Notes under the pieces: generated by a model
What the model was told of the DNA's origin: nothing
What the model saw: only the letters and a program-made list of their open reading frames with translations
Database searches by the model: none
In this document: positions 34,116 to 43,449 of the stretch, in pieces
Layout: every line of letters starts with the position of its first letter
Position numbering within the stretch: position 1 is the stretch's first letter
Assembly (NCBI RefSeq): GCF_003248515.1
Contig: NZ_QFOB01000005.1
Coordinates: forward strand, 251,262-315,261
Length of the DNA: 64,000 nt
Origin: Sphingomonas sp.
GTDB taxonomy: Bacteria; Pseudomonadota; Alphaproteobacteria; Sphingomonadales; Sphingomonadaceae
Direction of reading: 5' to 3'
Translations under genes and position numbers: made by a program

Positions 34116-34831
34116 TCGAACTGACGCACGAAAGCGGGATCGCGCGCGTGACGATCCGGCGGCCGGCGGCGCGCAATGCACTTTCCATCGCGCTCTGGGG
34201 CGAACTGGCCGAGAGGATCGGTGAGGCGGCATCGATCGCGCGCGTCATCCTCCTTCGGGGCGAAGGGGGAAGCTTCAGCGCGGGCGCCGATCTCGGCGAA
34301 TTGGCCGGGCTCGCCACCGATCGCGCCGCGCGCACGGCCCTGCGCCTGGCGATGCGGGCGGGGATCGAGGCGGTTGCCGCCTCTCCCATCCCGGTGGTGG
34401 CGGGGATCGAGGGCGGCTGCTTCGGCGCCGCGGTCGGCCTTGCGGTGGCCTGTGATATTCGCGTGGCCGGCCCGCATGCCACGTTCGGCGTGCCGCCTGC
34501 CCGCTTCGGCATATCCTATCCGCCGCAGGATGTGGCGCGGATCGTGGCGCGCATCGGGGCGGGGCAGGCCTCGCGCCTGCTGCTGGGCGCCGAGACGATC
34601 GATGCGGGCGAGGCGGTGCGGATCGGCCTCGTGGATCTGCTGGCCGAGGATGGAGGCGAGGCGATCGCGCGGGCCATCGCGGCCAACGTGCCCGAAAGCG
34701 TCGGCCTGCTGCGCCGGAAGATCGCCGGCATGGAAACGGCCGAAGCGGAGGCCGCCTTCGAGGCGAGTTTCGGCAGCGATGCCTTTGCGGCGGTCGCGGC
34801 GGGGATCAGGGCGAAGAGGGCGCAGGCGTGA
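34112..34831 (+). CDS. Enoyl-CoA hydratase/isomerase family protein
   Basis: The crotonase-fold protein has 239 residues from ATG 34112. It shows SFSAGADLGELA (oxyanion hole region), VAGIEGGCFGAAVGLAVACDIRVA and FGVPPARFGISYPP. The residue pattern in the second motif lacks the standard catalytic Glu pair of classical hydratases (GGCFGAA in place of GxxxGGG with Glu), so substrate and reaction are open. It is coupled to ispE and to the next gene. Confidence 0.85.
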   Translation: MIELTHESGIARVTIRRPAARNALSIALWGELAERIGEAASIARVILLRGEGGSFSAGADLGELAGLATDRAARTALRLAMRAGIEAVAASPIPVVAGIEGGCFGAAVGLAVACDIRVAGPHATFGVPPARFGISYPPQDVARIVARIGAGQASRLLLGAETIDAGEAVRIGLVDLLAEDGGEAIARAIAANVPESVGLLRRKIAGMETAEAEAAFEASFGSDAFAAVAAGIRAKRAQA

Positions 34832-35556
34832 TGACGGACGATCTGCCCTGGCGCGCGGTTTCCGGTGATGCCCCCGCCTTGCTGATCTCCGACCATGCCT
34901 CCAGCCGCGTGCCGGACGGCATCGATCTCGGCGTGCCCGCCGAGATCATGGGCGAGCATGTCGCGATCGATATCGGTGTCGATCCGCTGGGACGGGCTCT
35001 GTGCGCCCGGCTGGGCATGGCGGGCATCTTCGGCAATGTTTCCCGCCTCGTGATCGATCTCAACCGGGAAGCGGATGCGGCGGGCCTGATCCCGGAGACG
35101 AGCGACGGCCATCCCATACCGGGCAACGCCGGGCTGGATGCGGAGGCGCGCGGCAGAAGGCTCGCGCATTTCTGGCTGCCCTATCATGCGCATGTCGAAA
35201 ACAGCATCTCGGCATCGAAGCCGAAGCTTCTGGTTTCCCTGCATAGTTTTACGCCTTCGCTGCGCACCGGTGGCGCCCCGCGCCCCTGGCAGGTGGGCGT
35301 TCTCTATAATCGGGACGAGCGGGCGGCGCGGATCGCCATCCCCCTGCTGGAGGCGGCGGGGATCGTGACGGGCGACAATGAGCCTTATTCGGGCAAGGTG
35401 CTGAACGCGACGATGAACCGCCATGGCGAGGGCAACGGCATTCCTTATCTGGGGCTGGAAGTCCGGCAGGATCTGATCGGCGATCAGGCGGGCGTTGCGG
35501 TCTGGTGCGATCGGCTGGCGCCGATCATCCAGGCAACGCTCGACGTGTTTTGTTAG
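34828..35556 (+). CDS. N-formylglutamate amidohydrolase family protein
   Basis: The protein has 242 residues from GTG 34828 (ATG 34831 is adjacent). Family motifs are LLISDHASSRVP, HVAIDIGVDPLGRALCARL, LVIDLNREADA, LLVSLHSFTP and the C-terminal YLGLEVRQDLI. FGase-like enzymes hydrolyse N-formylglutamate in histidine breakdown, but no hut genes are here and many members have other amide substrates. It is last gene of the TPR-ispE operon. Confidence 0.85.
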   Translation: MMTDDLPWRAVSGDAPALLISDHASSRVPDGIDLGVPAEIMGEHVAIDIGVDPLGRALCARLGMAGIFGNVSRLVIDLNREADAAGLIPETSDGHPIPGNAGLDAEARGRRLAHFWLPYHAHVENSISASKPKLLVSLHSFTPSLRTGGAPRPWQVGVLYNRDERAARIAIPLLEAAGIVTGDNEPYSGKVLNATMNRHGEGNGIPYLGLEVRQDLIGDQAGVAVWCDRLAPIIQATLDVFC

Positions 35557-35655
35557 CTTATTTCGCGCTGATGATAAAAAACGTGATTTTATTTCGTGTC
35601 GGCTCTTGATCCCGTCCGTCTCTCGGGCCTAGGGGGCGGCACGAAAGGATCGTCC

Positions 35656-37374
35656 GTGCCCACATTCGACAAGTCCAAGCTGCCCAGCCGCCATGTTTCG
35701 GTCGGCCCCGAAAAGGCGCCGCATCGCTCTTATTATTACGCGATGGGCCTTTCCGAGGAGGAGATTGCGCGGCCTTTCGTGGCGGTGGCGAGCGCGGGCA
35801 ACGACAGCGCGCCCTGCAACACCACGCTGGACATGCAGGCCGATGCCTGCCGCATCGGCGTGGAACTGGGCGGGGGCATGCCGCGCCGCTTCAACACGAT
35901 CACCGTGACGGACGGCATCGCCATGGGCCACCAGGGCATGAAAAGCTCTCTGGTGAGCCGTGAGGTGATCGCGGATTCGGTCGAGCTTTCGGTGCGGGGC
36001 CATTGCTATGATGCGCTGGTGACGTTCGCCGGCTGCGACAAGTCGCTCCCCGGCATGATGATGGCGATGCTGCGCCTGAACGTGCCCTCGATCTTCGTTT
36101 ATGGTGGATCGATCCTGCCGGGCCGCTTCCACGATCGCGACGTCACCGTCGTCGATGTGTTCGAGGTGGTCGGCAAATATGCGGCGGGCGCCTGCCCGCT
36201 TTCCGAGGTGACGGCGCTCGAGAAGGTCGCCTGCCCCGGCCATGGCGCGTGCGGCGGCCAGTTCACCGCGAACACGATGGCCTGCGTGGGTGAGGCGATC
36301 GGTTTATCCTTGCCAAACAGCAATATGGTTCCCGCTCCTTACAAGAGCCGTGAGGAGATCGCGGTCGCGGCGGGCAAGCAGGTCATGTATCTGCTGGAGA
36401 AGAATATCCGCCCGCGCGACATCTGCACGCGCGAGGCTTTCGAGAATGCGGCGCGCATCGTGGCGGCGACGGGCGGCTCCACCAATGGCGGGCTCCACCT
36501 GCCGGCGATGGCGAACGAATGCGGGATCGATTTCTCGCTGTTCGACGTGGCCGAGATCTTCAAGTCGACGCCCTATCTGGCCGATCTGAAGCCGGGCGGC
36601 CGCTATGTCGCCAAGGATATGCACGCGGCCGGTGGCGTCTACATGCTGATGAAGACGATGCTGGCGGAGGGCCTGCTCCACGGCGATTGCCTGACCGTGA
36701 CCGGCAGGACGCTTGCCGAGAATATCGATGAGGTGACGTGGAACCCCGACCAGAAGGTGATCTACGACGCGAAGACGCCGATCACGCCCACCGGCGGCGT
36801 CGTCGGCCTCAAGGGCTCGCTGGCGCCCGAGGGCGCGATCGTGAAGGTGGCCGGCATGAAGCGCCTGCAGTTCGAGGGGCCGGCGCGGGTGTTCGATTGC
36901 GAGGAGGATGCCTTCGCCGCCGTCGAGACGCGCGACATCGCCGAGGGCTGCGTGATCGTGATCCGCTATGAAGGGCCGAAAGGCGGCCCGGGCATGCGCG
37001 AGATGCTGTCGACCACGGCGGCGCTTTATGGTCAGGGCATGGGCGAGAGCGTTGCGCTCATCACCGACGGGCGCTTCTCTGGCGGGACGCGCGGCTTCTG
37101 CATCGGCCATGTCGGGCCGGAGGCGGCCGATGGCGGCCCGATCGCGCTGATCGAGAATGGCGACATCATCCGTATCGACGCCGAGGCAGGCACGATCGAC
37201 CTCGACGTGGCGGAGGATGTGCTGGCCGCGCGCCGCGCGCAATGGCAGCCGCGCACGAACGATTATCAGGCGGGCGCGCTATGGCGCTATGCGCAGAATG
37301 TCGGCCCGGCCTGGGCCGGAGCGGTCACGCATCCCGGTGCCAGGGCCGAGACGCACGTTTTCGCGGATATCTGA
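35656..37374 (+). CDS. ilvD: Dihydroxy-acid dehydratase
   Basis: IlvD dehydrates 2,3-dihydroxy-isovalerate/-3-methylvalerate to 2-oxo acids for Val, Ile and pantothenate. The 572 residues from GTG 35656 hold the Fe-S cysteines in SAPCNTTLD, FAGCDKSLPGMM and ACGGQFTANTM, and the C-terminal DGRFSGGTRGFCIGHVGPEA. This is the version seen in actinobacteria and many alphaproteobacteria. GTG 35656 with AAAGGA upstream is preferred to the in-frame GTG 35596, which adds 20 atypical residues. Confidence 0.93.
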   Translation: MPTFDKSKLPSRHVSVGPEKAPHRSYYYAMGLSEEEIARPFVAVASAGNDSAPCNTTLDMQADACRIGVELGGGMPRRFNTITVTDGIAMGHQGMKSSLVSREVIADSVELSVRGHCYDALVTFAGCDKSLPGMMMAMLRLNVPSIFVYGGSILPGRFHDRDVTVVDVFEVVGKYAAGACPLSEVTALEKVACPGHGACGGQFTANTMACVGEAIGLSLPNSNMVPAPYKSREEIAVAAGKQVMYLLEKNIRPRDICTREAFENAARIVAATGGSTNGGLHLPAMANECGIDFSLFDVAEIFKSTPYLADLKPGGRYVAKDMHAAGGVYMLMKTMLAEGLLHGDCLTVTGRTLAENIDEVTWNPDQKVIYDAKTPITPTGGVVGLKGSLAPEGAIVKVAGMKRLQFEGPARVFDCEEDAFAAVETRDIAEGCVIVIRYEGPKGGPGMREMLSTTAALYGQGMGESVALITDGRFSGGTRGFCIGHVGPEAADGGPIALIENGDIIRIDAEAGTIDLDVAEDVLAARRAQWQPRTNDYQAGALWRYAQNVGPAWAGAVTHPGARAETHVFADI

Positions 37375-37470
37375 GACGGGGCATCGTTCGCCTGTGGCGC
37401 GCGGTGCTTCCACTTTCGCCGGCGAACGGCACGCTTTCATGCCGGGCGATCACGCTCTAGGGCGGCGGCG

Positions 37471-38862
37471 ATGGCCCAACCCGTCCTGACCGCCGCCGAG
37501 ACGCGCGCCGCCGAGCAGATCCTGTTCGATCGCGGCATCGTGCCCGTGGATCTGATGGAGCGGGCGGGGGCGGCCGCCGCCGAGGCGATCGCCGCGCGCT
37601 TTCCCGTCCAGCCCGTGCTTGTCGCCTGCGGGCCGGGCAACAATGGCGGTGACGGCTATGTCGTCGCGCTGCATCTGCTGGCCCGGGGCTGGCCGGTGCG
37701 GGTGGCGGCGCTGGCGCCGCCCGCGACCGAGCAGGCATGGGCCAAGCGCACCCGCTGGTCTGGCCCGGTGGAGCCGATGCCCGCCGCCTATGCGCCACTG
37801 GTGGTGGATGCCCTGTTCGGTATCGGTTCGCGCGCCCTTGATCCCGCGCTCGCGCAATGGCTGGACGAAGCACCGGCCGTGGCCGCGATCGATCAGCCGA
37901 GCGGGCTGGATACGGACAGCGGCGCCGCGAGGGGGCGGACGAAGCCGGCGGCGCTGACGATCGCGCTCGGCGCGCTCAAGCCGGTTCATGCGCTGATGCC
38001 GGGGGCGGGCCTCTGCGGGCAGGTGGACCTGATCGATATCGGGCTGCCCCTGCCGGATCGGCCGGCTCTGGGCCTGATCGTGCCGCCCGCGCTGCGCGCG
38101 CCGGATGCGACGAGCAACAAATATACGCGCGGCAAGGTCGTCGTGGTCGCGGGCGTGATGCAGGGCGCGGCCTTTCTCGCGGCCGAGGCAGCACAGCGCG
38201 CCGGCGCCGGCTATGTCGAGGTGACGGGTGACGATCTGCCCTTCGGCACGCCGCTCTCGCTGGTGCGGCGGGCGTGGAGCGACGATGTGCTGGCGGACCC
38301 GCGCATCGGCGCGATCGTGATCGGGCCGGGGCTGGCGGCGAACGATGCGGGCAGAGCCCGGCTTGAGGTGGCGCTGGCGACCGACAGGCCGATGGTGCTG
38401 GATGCGGGCGCGCTGGCGCTTTTGGCGGAGCATGGCGACGACGTGGCGCCCCGCTTGCGTGGCAAGAGCACGGCTATGCGCCTGCTCACGCCCCATGCGG
38501 GCGAATTCGAACGGCTCTTCGGCCCGGTGGGTGACGATCCGCTGGGGGCGACCAGAAAAGCGGCGGCACGGGCAGGCGCGTTCGTCTTGCTGAAGGGCGC
38601 CACCTCGATCGTGGCGGCGCCGGACGGGCGTGCGCTGATCGGCCCGGTCGCCTCGCCCTGGCTGGCGACGGCGGGGACGGGGGATGTGCTGGCGGGCGTA
38701 TGCGGCGCGATGCTGGCGCAGGCGGGCTGGCATGGCTTCGATGCGCTGGCCGCGGCGGGCGCGGCGATCTGGCTGCATGCCCGGGCGGCGGAGCTGGCGG
38801 GGCCGGCGATGATCGCGGATGATCTTTTATGGAGTCTCAAGCGCGCGGTGGCAAAGGCATGA
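37471..38862 (+). CDS. nnr: Bifunctional NAD(P)H-hydrate epimerase/dehydratase
   Basis: The enzyme repairs hydrated NAD(P)H. In 463 residues the N-terminal epimerase domain (1-~205) has VACGPGNNGGDGYVVALHL and DALFGIGSRALD. The C-terminal ADP/ATP-dependent dehydratase domain (~215-463) has IVIGPGLAAN, LTPHAGEFERLFG and ATAGTGDVLAGVCGAMLAQG-like LATAGTGDVLAGV. It overlaps the next gene by 4 nt. Confidence 0.94.
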   Translation: MAQPVLTAAETRAAEQILFDRGIVPVDLMERAGAAAAEAIAARFPVQPVLVACGPGNNGGDGYVVALHLLARGWPVRVAALAPPATEQAWAKRTRWSGPVEPMPAAYAPLVVDALFGIGSRALDPALAQWLDEAPAVAAIDQPSGLDTDSGAARGRTKPAALTIALGALKPVHALMPGAGLCGQVDLIDIGLPLPDRPALGLIVPPALRAPDATSNKYTRGKVVVVAGVMQGAAFLAAEAAQRAGAGYVEVTGDDLPFGTPLSLVRRAWSDDVLADPRIGAIVIGPGLAANDAGRARLEVALATDRPMVLDAGALALLAEHGDDVAPRLRGKSTAMRLLTPHAGEFERLFGPVGDDPLGATRKAAARAGAFVLLKGATSIVAAPDGRALIGPVASPWLATAGTGDVLAGVCGAMLAQAGWHGFDALAAAGAAIWLHARAAELAGPAMIADDLLWSLKRAVAKA

Positions 38863-40052
38863 ACGCAGTGATTACCCGTCTGGCGGCACGGGGCGACGGC
38901 GCCACCGACGATGGCCGCTTCGTGGCGCTGGCCGCGCCGGGCGATCTGGTGGCGGATGATGGCACGATCACGCCGGGGCCGCACCATGCCACGCCCCCCT
39001 GCCGCCATTTTCCGAAATGCGGCGGCTGTCAGCTCCAGCATATCGACGATGAGAGCTACGCGGCCTTCCTCGTCGACCGGGTGGCGGGTGCGCTCCGGGC
39101 GCAGGGGGTGGCCTTGCCCGAAATGCGCGCGCCGCATCTCTCGCCCCCGCGCACCCGTCGCCGCGCGGCCCTGCGCGCCGAGCGGATCGGGCATCGCGTG
39201 GTGATGGGCTTCAACGAGGAGGCGAGCCACCGGATCGTCGATCTCGCCGAATGCCATATATTGGCGCCCGATCTCTTCGCCCTCGTGGCGCCGCTCCGCG
39301 CCTTGCTCGCGACGATGCTGGATCGGAAGAAGGGGGCGGAGATTCACCTGACGCGCACGGATCAGGGGATGGACGTGCTGATTTCGGGCGTGACGGTCGA
39401 CGAGCTCGCCGCGACCGAGGCGCTCACCTATTTCGCGGCGGATCATCGGCTGGCGCGCCTTGCGCTGGACGATGGCTATGGCCCGCAGGTGCGCTGGGAG
39501 CCGGATGCGGCGACGGTGGCGCTGGGCGGTGTGCCGGTTTCGCTTCCGGCGGGGGCCTTCCTCCAGGCGACGCCCGACGGCGAGGCGGCGCTGCTGGAAG
39601 GCGTGCGGGAGATCGTGGACGGGGCCGCCACGATCGCGGATCTCTTTGCAGGGCTCGGCACGTTCGCGTTGCCGCTGTCGGCCAGGGCGAAGGTGCTCGC
39701 GGCGGAAGGCGCGCGCGATCCCGTGCTGGCGCTGAAGGGCGCGGCGGCGCGCGCGGGGCGGCCGGTGGTGGCCGATCATCGCGATCTCTTCCGCAGGCCC
39801 TATACGGCGAAGGAATTGTCGCGGTTCGATGCGGTGGTGATCGATCCGCCGCGCGCGGGAGCCAAGGAGCAGGTGGTCGAACTGGCGGGCGCCGATCTGG
39901 CCCGGATGGCCTATGTCTCCTGCAACCCCGCCACCTTCGCACGCGATGTGGCGACGCTGGCGGCCGGCGGCTGGCGGCTGGATTGGGTTCGGCCGATCGG
40001 CCAGTTTCGCTGGTCCACGCATGTGGAGCTGGTGGCGGCACTGGCCCGGTGA
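38859..40052 (+). CDS. Class I SAM-dependent RNA methyltransferase (TrmA/RlmD family)
   Basis: The protein has 397 residues from ATG 38859. An N-terminal TRAM-like part is followed by a 4Fe-4S cysteine motif (CRHFPKCGGCQLQ plus ECHIL), a SAM-binding DLFAGLGTFALPL, the VIDPPRAG motif and the catalytic SCNPATFARD cysteine. It makes m5U in rRNA or tRNA. The precise target (23S or tRNA U54) cannot be settled from sequence alone. Confidence 0.88.
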   Translation: MNAVITRLAARGDGATDDGRFVALAAPGDLVADDGTITPGPHHATPPCRHFPKCGGCQLQHIDDESYAAFLVDRVAGALRAQGVALPEMRAPHLSPPRTRRRAALRAERIGHRVVMGFNEEASHRIVDLAECHILAPDLFALVAPLRALLATMLDRKKGAEIHLTRTDQGMDVLISGVTVDELAATEALTYFAADHRLARLALDDGYGPQVRWEPDAATVALGGVPVSLPAGAFLQATPDGEAALLEGVREIVDGAATIADLFAGLGTFALPLSARAKVLAAEGARDPVLALKGAAARAGRPVVADHRDLFRRPYTAKELSRFDAVVIDPPRAGAKEQVVELAGADLARMAYVSCNPATFARDVATLAAGGWRLDWVRPIGQFRWSTHVELVAALAR

Positions 40053-40136
40053 AAGCGCCCCGTGGGGGAAGGGGAAGAACGGTTGCCACGGGCGCATCCC
40101 CGGCTAAAAGGCGCCAAACCTTGAGGGGGTAATGCC

Positions 40137-40823
40137 TTGCCGACACTCGTGCTGATCCGCCACGGACAATCCGCCTGGAACCTGGAGAATCGCTTCACCG
40201 GCTGGTGGGACGTGAACCTGACCGAGCAGGGCATCGCCGAGGCGAAGGCGGCGGGCGAGCTGATGGCCGCCAAGGGCCTCGATTTCGATCAATGCTATAC
40301 GAGCCTGCAGACCCGCGCGATCAAGACGCTGAACCTCGCGCTGGAGGCGATGGGCCGTCTTTGGCTGCCGGTGGAGAAGGACTGGCGGCTGAACGAACGT
40401 CATTATGGGGGCCTCACCGGCCTGAACAAGGCCGAGACCGCAGCCCGGCATGGCGACGATCAGGTGAAGATCTGGCGCCGTTCGTTCGACATTCCCCCGC
40501 CCGTGCTGGAGCCGGGCGGCGAATTCGATCTGGCGGCCGACCGCCGCTATGCCGGCATCCCGATCCCGAATACGGAAAGCCTGAAGGATACGATCGCGCG
40601 CGTTCTGCCTTATTGGGAAGGCACGATCGCGCCGGACCTGAAGGCGGGCAAGCGCGTGGTGATTTCCGCGCACGGCAATTCGCTACGCGCGCTGGTCAAG
40701 CATCTGTCGAACATTCCCGATGATGAGATTACGGGTCTCGAAATCCCGACCGGGCAGCCGATCGTCTATGAGCTGGACGATGCGCTGAACGCCACCGATC
40801 GTTATTATCTGAGCGAGCGTTGA
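40137..40823 (+). CDS. gpmA: 2,3-bisphosphoglycerate-dependent phosphoglycerate mutase
   Basis: The glycolytic enzyme interconverts 3- and 2-phosphoglycerate. The 228 residues show the phosphohistidine motif LIRHGQSAWN, the NRFTGWWDVNLTEQG loop, ERHYGGLTGLNKAET and the second histidine in SAHGNSLRAL. It starts at TTG 40137, after a strong GAGGGGGT site, an uncommon start codon well supported by the conserved MPTLVLIRHG N-terminus. Confidence 0.96.
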   Translation: MPTLVLIRHGQSAWNLENRFTGWWDVNLTEQGIAEAKAAGELMAAKGLDFDQCYTSLQTRAIKTLNLALEAMGRLWLPVEKDWRLNERHYGGLTGLNKAETAARHGDDQVKIWRRSFDIPPPVLEPGGEFDLAADRRYAGIPIPNTESLKDTIARVLPYWEGTIAPDLKAGKRVVISAHGNSLRALVKHLSNIPDDEITGLEIPTGQPIVYELDDALNATDRYYLSER

Positions 40824-41306
40824 GTGACCCAACCCCTTGTCGGCATCATCATGGGCAGCCGCTCCGACTGGGAGACGATGCGCCATGCGGCCGAGACGCT
40901 CGACGCGCTGGGCGTGGCGCATGAGGCGAAGGTCGTCTCCGCGCATCGCACGCCGCAGCGCCTTTATGATTATGCGACGGGTGCCGCCGCGCGCGGCCTG
41001 AAGGTGGTGATTGCGGGGGCGGGCGGCGCGGCGCACCTGCCGGGCATGGCGGCTTCGATGACGACGCTGCCGGTGCTGGGCGTGCCCGTAGAATCGAAGG
41101 CGCTGAAGGGCATGGATAGCCTGCTTTCGATCGTGCAGATGCCGGGCGGCGTGCCCGTCGGCACGCTGGCGATCGGCAAGGCCGGGGCGATCAATGCGGG
41201 GCTGCTGGCCGCTTCGATCCTCTCGCTTTCGGACGAGGCGCTGGCCGTGCGGCTCGCCGGCTGGCGCGAGCGCCAGACCGCCTCGGTGGACGAAGCACCG
41301 GAATGA
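40824..41306 (+). CDS. purE: N5-carboxyaminoimidazole ribonucleotide mutase
   Basis: PurE is the class I mutase of purine synthesis. In 160 residues the motifs are IIMGSRSDWETM, VVSAHRTPQRLYDYA, VIAGAGGAAHLPGM and VPVESKALKGMDSLLSIVQMPGGVPV (in two runs). GTG start at 40824 comes right after the gpmA stop. It overlaps purK by 4 nt. Confidence 0.97.
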   Translation: MTQPLVGIIMGSRSDWETMRHAAETLDALGVAHEAKVVSAHRTPQRLYDYATGAAARGLKVVIAGAGGAAHLPGMAASMTTLPVLGVPVESKALKGMDSLLSIVQMPGGVPVGTLAIGKAGAINAGLLAASILSLSDEALAVRLAGWRERQTASVDEAPE

Positions 41307-42358
41307 TTCCTCCCGGCGGCACGATCGGCATCATGGGAGGCGGGCAGCTCGGGCGGATGCTGGCCATCGCCGCGGCCAATCTCGGCTATCGCACCCATAT
41401 CTTCGCGCCGGGCATGAGCGGCCCCGCGACCGAGGTGGCGGCGCGCTGGACGCAGAGCGCCTATGACGATGCCGCCGCCGTCGCCGCCTTCGCGGCGCAG
41501 GTGGATGTCGTCACCTATGAATTCGAGAATGTCGACGTGGCGAGCCTGCCCGCGCACAATTGCGTCTTCCCGCCGGCGCGCGCGCTGGAAGTGGCGCAGG
41601 ATCGGCTGACCGAAAAGACATTCGTGGAGCAGCTGGGCGGCCGGCCGGCTCCCTTCCGCAAGGTGGATTCGATCGAGGATCTGCGCGCGGCGCTGGGCGA
41701 TCTGGGCAGCCCGGCGATCCTCAAGACCCGGCGCTTCGGCTATGATGGCAAGGGGCAGGAGCGGATCGAGGATCCTTCGCGGGCGGCCTCCGCCTGGCTT
41801 TCCATCGGCCAGAAGCCCTGCGTGCTGGAGGGGCTGGTCCGCTTCGAATCCGAATTCTCGATCATCCTGTGCCGGGGCATGAATGGCGAGATCGTGCGTT
41901 GGGATGCGGTGGAGAACCGGCATCGTCACGGCATCCTCGATGTTTCGATCGCGCCGGCAAGCGGGCTGGCGACCGATCAGGCGGCGGAGGCGGGCGCGCT
42001 GGCCGAGCATATCGCGGACGCGCTGGATTATGTGGGCGTGCTTGCCTGCGAATTTTTCGCGACGGCGGAAGGGCCTGTTTTCAACGAAATGGCGCCGCGC
42101 GTTCATAATTCGGGGCATTGGACGATCGAAGGCGCCGTCACCTCCCAATTCGAAAACCACATCCGCGCCATCTGTGGCCTGCCCCTGGGATCGACCGATC
42201 TGACCGGTGCCCGCGTGGAGATGCGCAATCTGCTGGGCTCCGATGTCGAGCAGTGGCCGGCCATCCTGGCCGACCGGGCCAACCACCTCCATCTCTACGG
42301 CAAGAGCGGCCAGCGGCCGGACCGGAAAATGGGGCATGTGACCAAAGTATTCGTGTAG
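41303..42358 (+). CDS. purK: 5-(carboxyamino)imidazole ribonucleotide synthase
   Basis: PurK is an ATP-grasp enzyme feeding PurE. The 351 residues include GIMGGGQLGRMLAIAA, VVTYEFENVD, KTRRFGYDGKGQ, VNRHRHGILD-like VENRHRHGILDVSIAPA, and FNEMAPRVHNSGHWTIEGA. It is translationally coupled to purE. Confidence 0.97.
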   Translation: MIPPGGTIGIMGGGQLGRMLAIAAANLGYRTHIFAPGMSGPATEVAARWTQSAYDDAAAVAAFAAQVDVVTYEFENVDVASLPAHNCVFPPARALEVAQDRLTEKTFVEQLGGRPAPFRKVDSIEDLRAALGDLGSPAILKTRRFGYDGKGQERIEDPSRAASAWLSIGQKPCVLEGLVRFESEFSIILCRGMNGEIVRWDAVENRHRHGILDVSIAPASGLATDQAAEAGALAEHIADALDYVGVLACEFFATAEGPVFNEMAPRVHNSGHWTIEGAVTSQFENHIRAICGLPLGSTDLTGARVEMRNLLGSDVEQWPAILADRANHLHLYGKSGQRPDRKMGHVTKVFV

Positions 42359-42396
42359 CAACGGCCGGATGCGGCCAGACAAGAGGGAGTGATCCG

Positions 42397-42858
42397 ATGC
42401 GCCGTAGCCTGATTGCCTTGTCCGCCACCGCCATACTGCTTGCGGGCGGCGCCCAGGCCGCCGAGCCTGGCCGCCGCTATCTCGCGCCGCGTCAATCACT
42501 TCCCGGCACGCCGCAGCCGCCGTTCAGCGAGGCGGTCGAGGCGAATGGCACGCTCTACGTATCGGGTATGATCGATCTCGATCCGAAGACGGGCAAGCCG
42601 CCGGCTACCTCCGAGGAAGGCGCCAAGCTGGTGCTGGATGCCTTCAAGGCGACGCTGGCCGAGGCGGGCTACACGATGGACGATCTGGTGCAGGTGCAGA
42701 TCTTCGCGAAGGACCTTGCCGACTTCCCGATCTTCAACAAGGCGTATGTCACCTATTTCACCGGGCCGAAGCCCGCGCGCGCCTTCATCGGTGCGGGCAA
42801 CCTGCTGGCGGGTGCCCATTTCGAGGTGATGGGCATCGCGGTGAAGAAGGCGAAGTAA
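42397..42858 (+). CDS. Exported RidA/YjgF-family protein
   Basis: The protein has 153 residues from ATG 42397 with an AAGAGGGAG ribosome site. An apparent signal peptide (MRRSLIALSATAILLAGGAQAAE) precedes a RidA domain (FSEAVEANGTLYVSGMIDLDP..., KLVLDAFKATLAEAGYTMDDLVQVQIF, FTGPKPARAFIGAGNLLAGAHFEVMGIAV). Classic RidA is a cytosolic enamine/imine deaminase. Periplasmic members have no settled role. The usual Arg that binds the substrate carboxylate appears in PARAFIG. It follows purK by 38 nt. Confidence 0.82.
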   Translation: MRRSLIALSATAILLAGGAQAAEPGRRYLAPRQSLPGTPQPPFSEAVEANGTLYVSGMIDLDPKTGKPPATSEEGAKLVLDAFKATLAEAGYTMDDLVQVQIFAKDLADFPIFNKAYVTYFTGPKPARAFIGAGNLLAGAHFEVMGIAVKKAK

Positions 42859-42877
42859 AGCGGGTGGCGGCCCTCCG

Positions 42878-43333
42878 CTAGAGATCCAGCTTGAACCCGA
42901 CATGAGTTGGGACGAAGCCCATGCGCTTCCAGAAGCGGTGGGCATCGGCCCGCGAATCATGCGAGGTGAGCTGGACCGAGGCGCAGCCCGCTGCCCGGCA
43001 TTCCGCGACGGCCCAGCGGACAAGCTGCTCCCCCCGGCCATTGCCGCGATGGCGGGCGGCGATGCGGACCGCCTCGATCAGGCCCCGCAGGCTGCCACGC
43101 CGGGATATGGCCGGGATCAGCACGATCTGGATCGTGCCGACGATCAGGCCCTCTTCCTCCGCCACGATCAGGCGCTGCCGGGGCGTCGCCTGGATCGCAC
43201 GAAAAGCGGAGAGATAGGACGGCGCCAGCGGGAGCGAGGCATTCTCGCGCGTGGCGCCCAGCGGATCATCGGCCAGAAGCCCGACGATCGCAGGCAGATC
43301 GGCTTCGGTGGCGTCACGGCAGAGGAAGCGCAT
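42878..43333 (-). CDS. GNAT-family N-acetyltransferase
   Basis: The protein has 151 residues with a complete GNAT fold: the N-terminal RDATEADLPAIVGLL, the central VGTIQIVLIP strand, the acetyl-CoA pyrophosphate loop ARHRGNGRGEQLVRWA (R/Q-x-x-G-x-G/A) and the C-terminal SRADAHRFWKRMGF. The substrate is unknown. It converges with the RidA-like gene. Confidence 0.9.
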   Translation of the reverse strand: MRFLCRDATEADLPAIVGLLADDPLGATRENASLPLAPSYLSAFRAIQATPRQRLIVAEEEGLIVGTIQIVLIPAISRRGSLRGLIEAVRIAARHRGNGRGEQLVRWAVAECRAAGCASVQLTSHDSRADAHRFWKRMGFVPTHVGFKLDL

Positions 43334-43449
43334 TCCGGCATTCTATGGGATGGTGGCGATCGCCACAAACCTGCGTTTGGCTTGTCCGGAGCGGTTTTCG
43401 ATCCGCTTGTGCCGGGCCGGACAATGCCTCCGCCGGCCTCGCAATCATT

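Noticed and set aside
37385..37428. Inverted repeat CGTTCGCC...GGCGAACG after ilvD as terminator
   Set aside because: The arms are 28 bp apart and no T-run follows; a nested 12-bp palindrome is present but the function is not supported.
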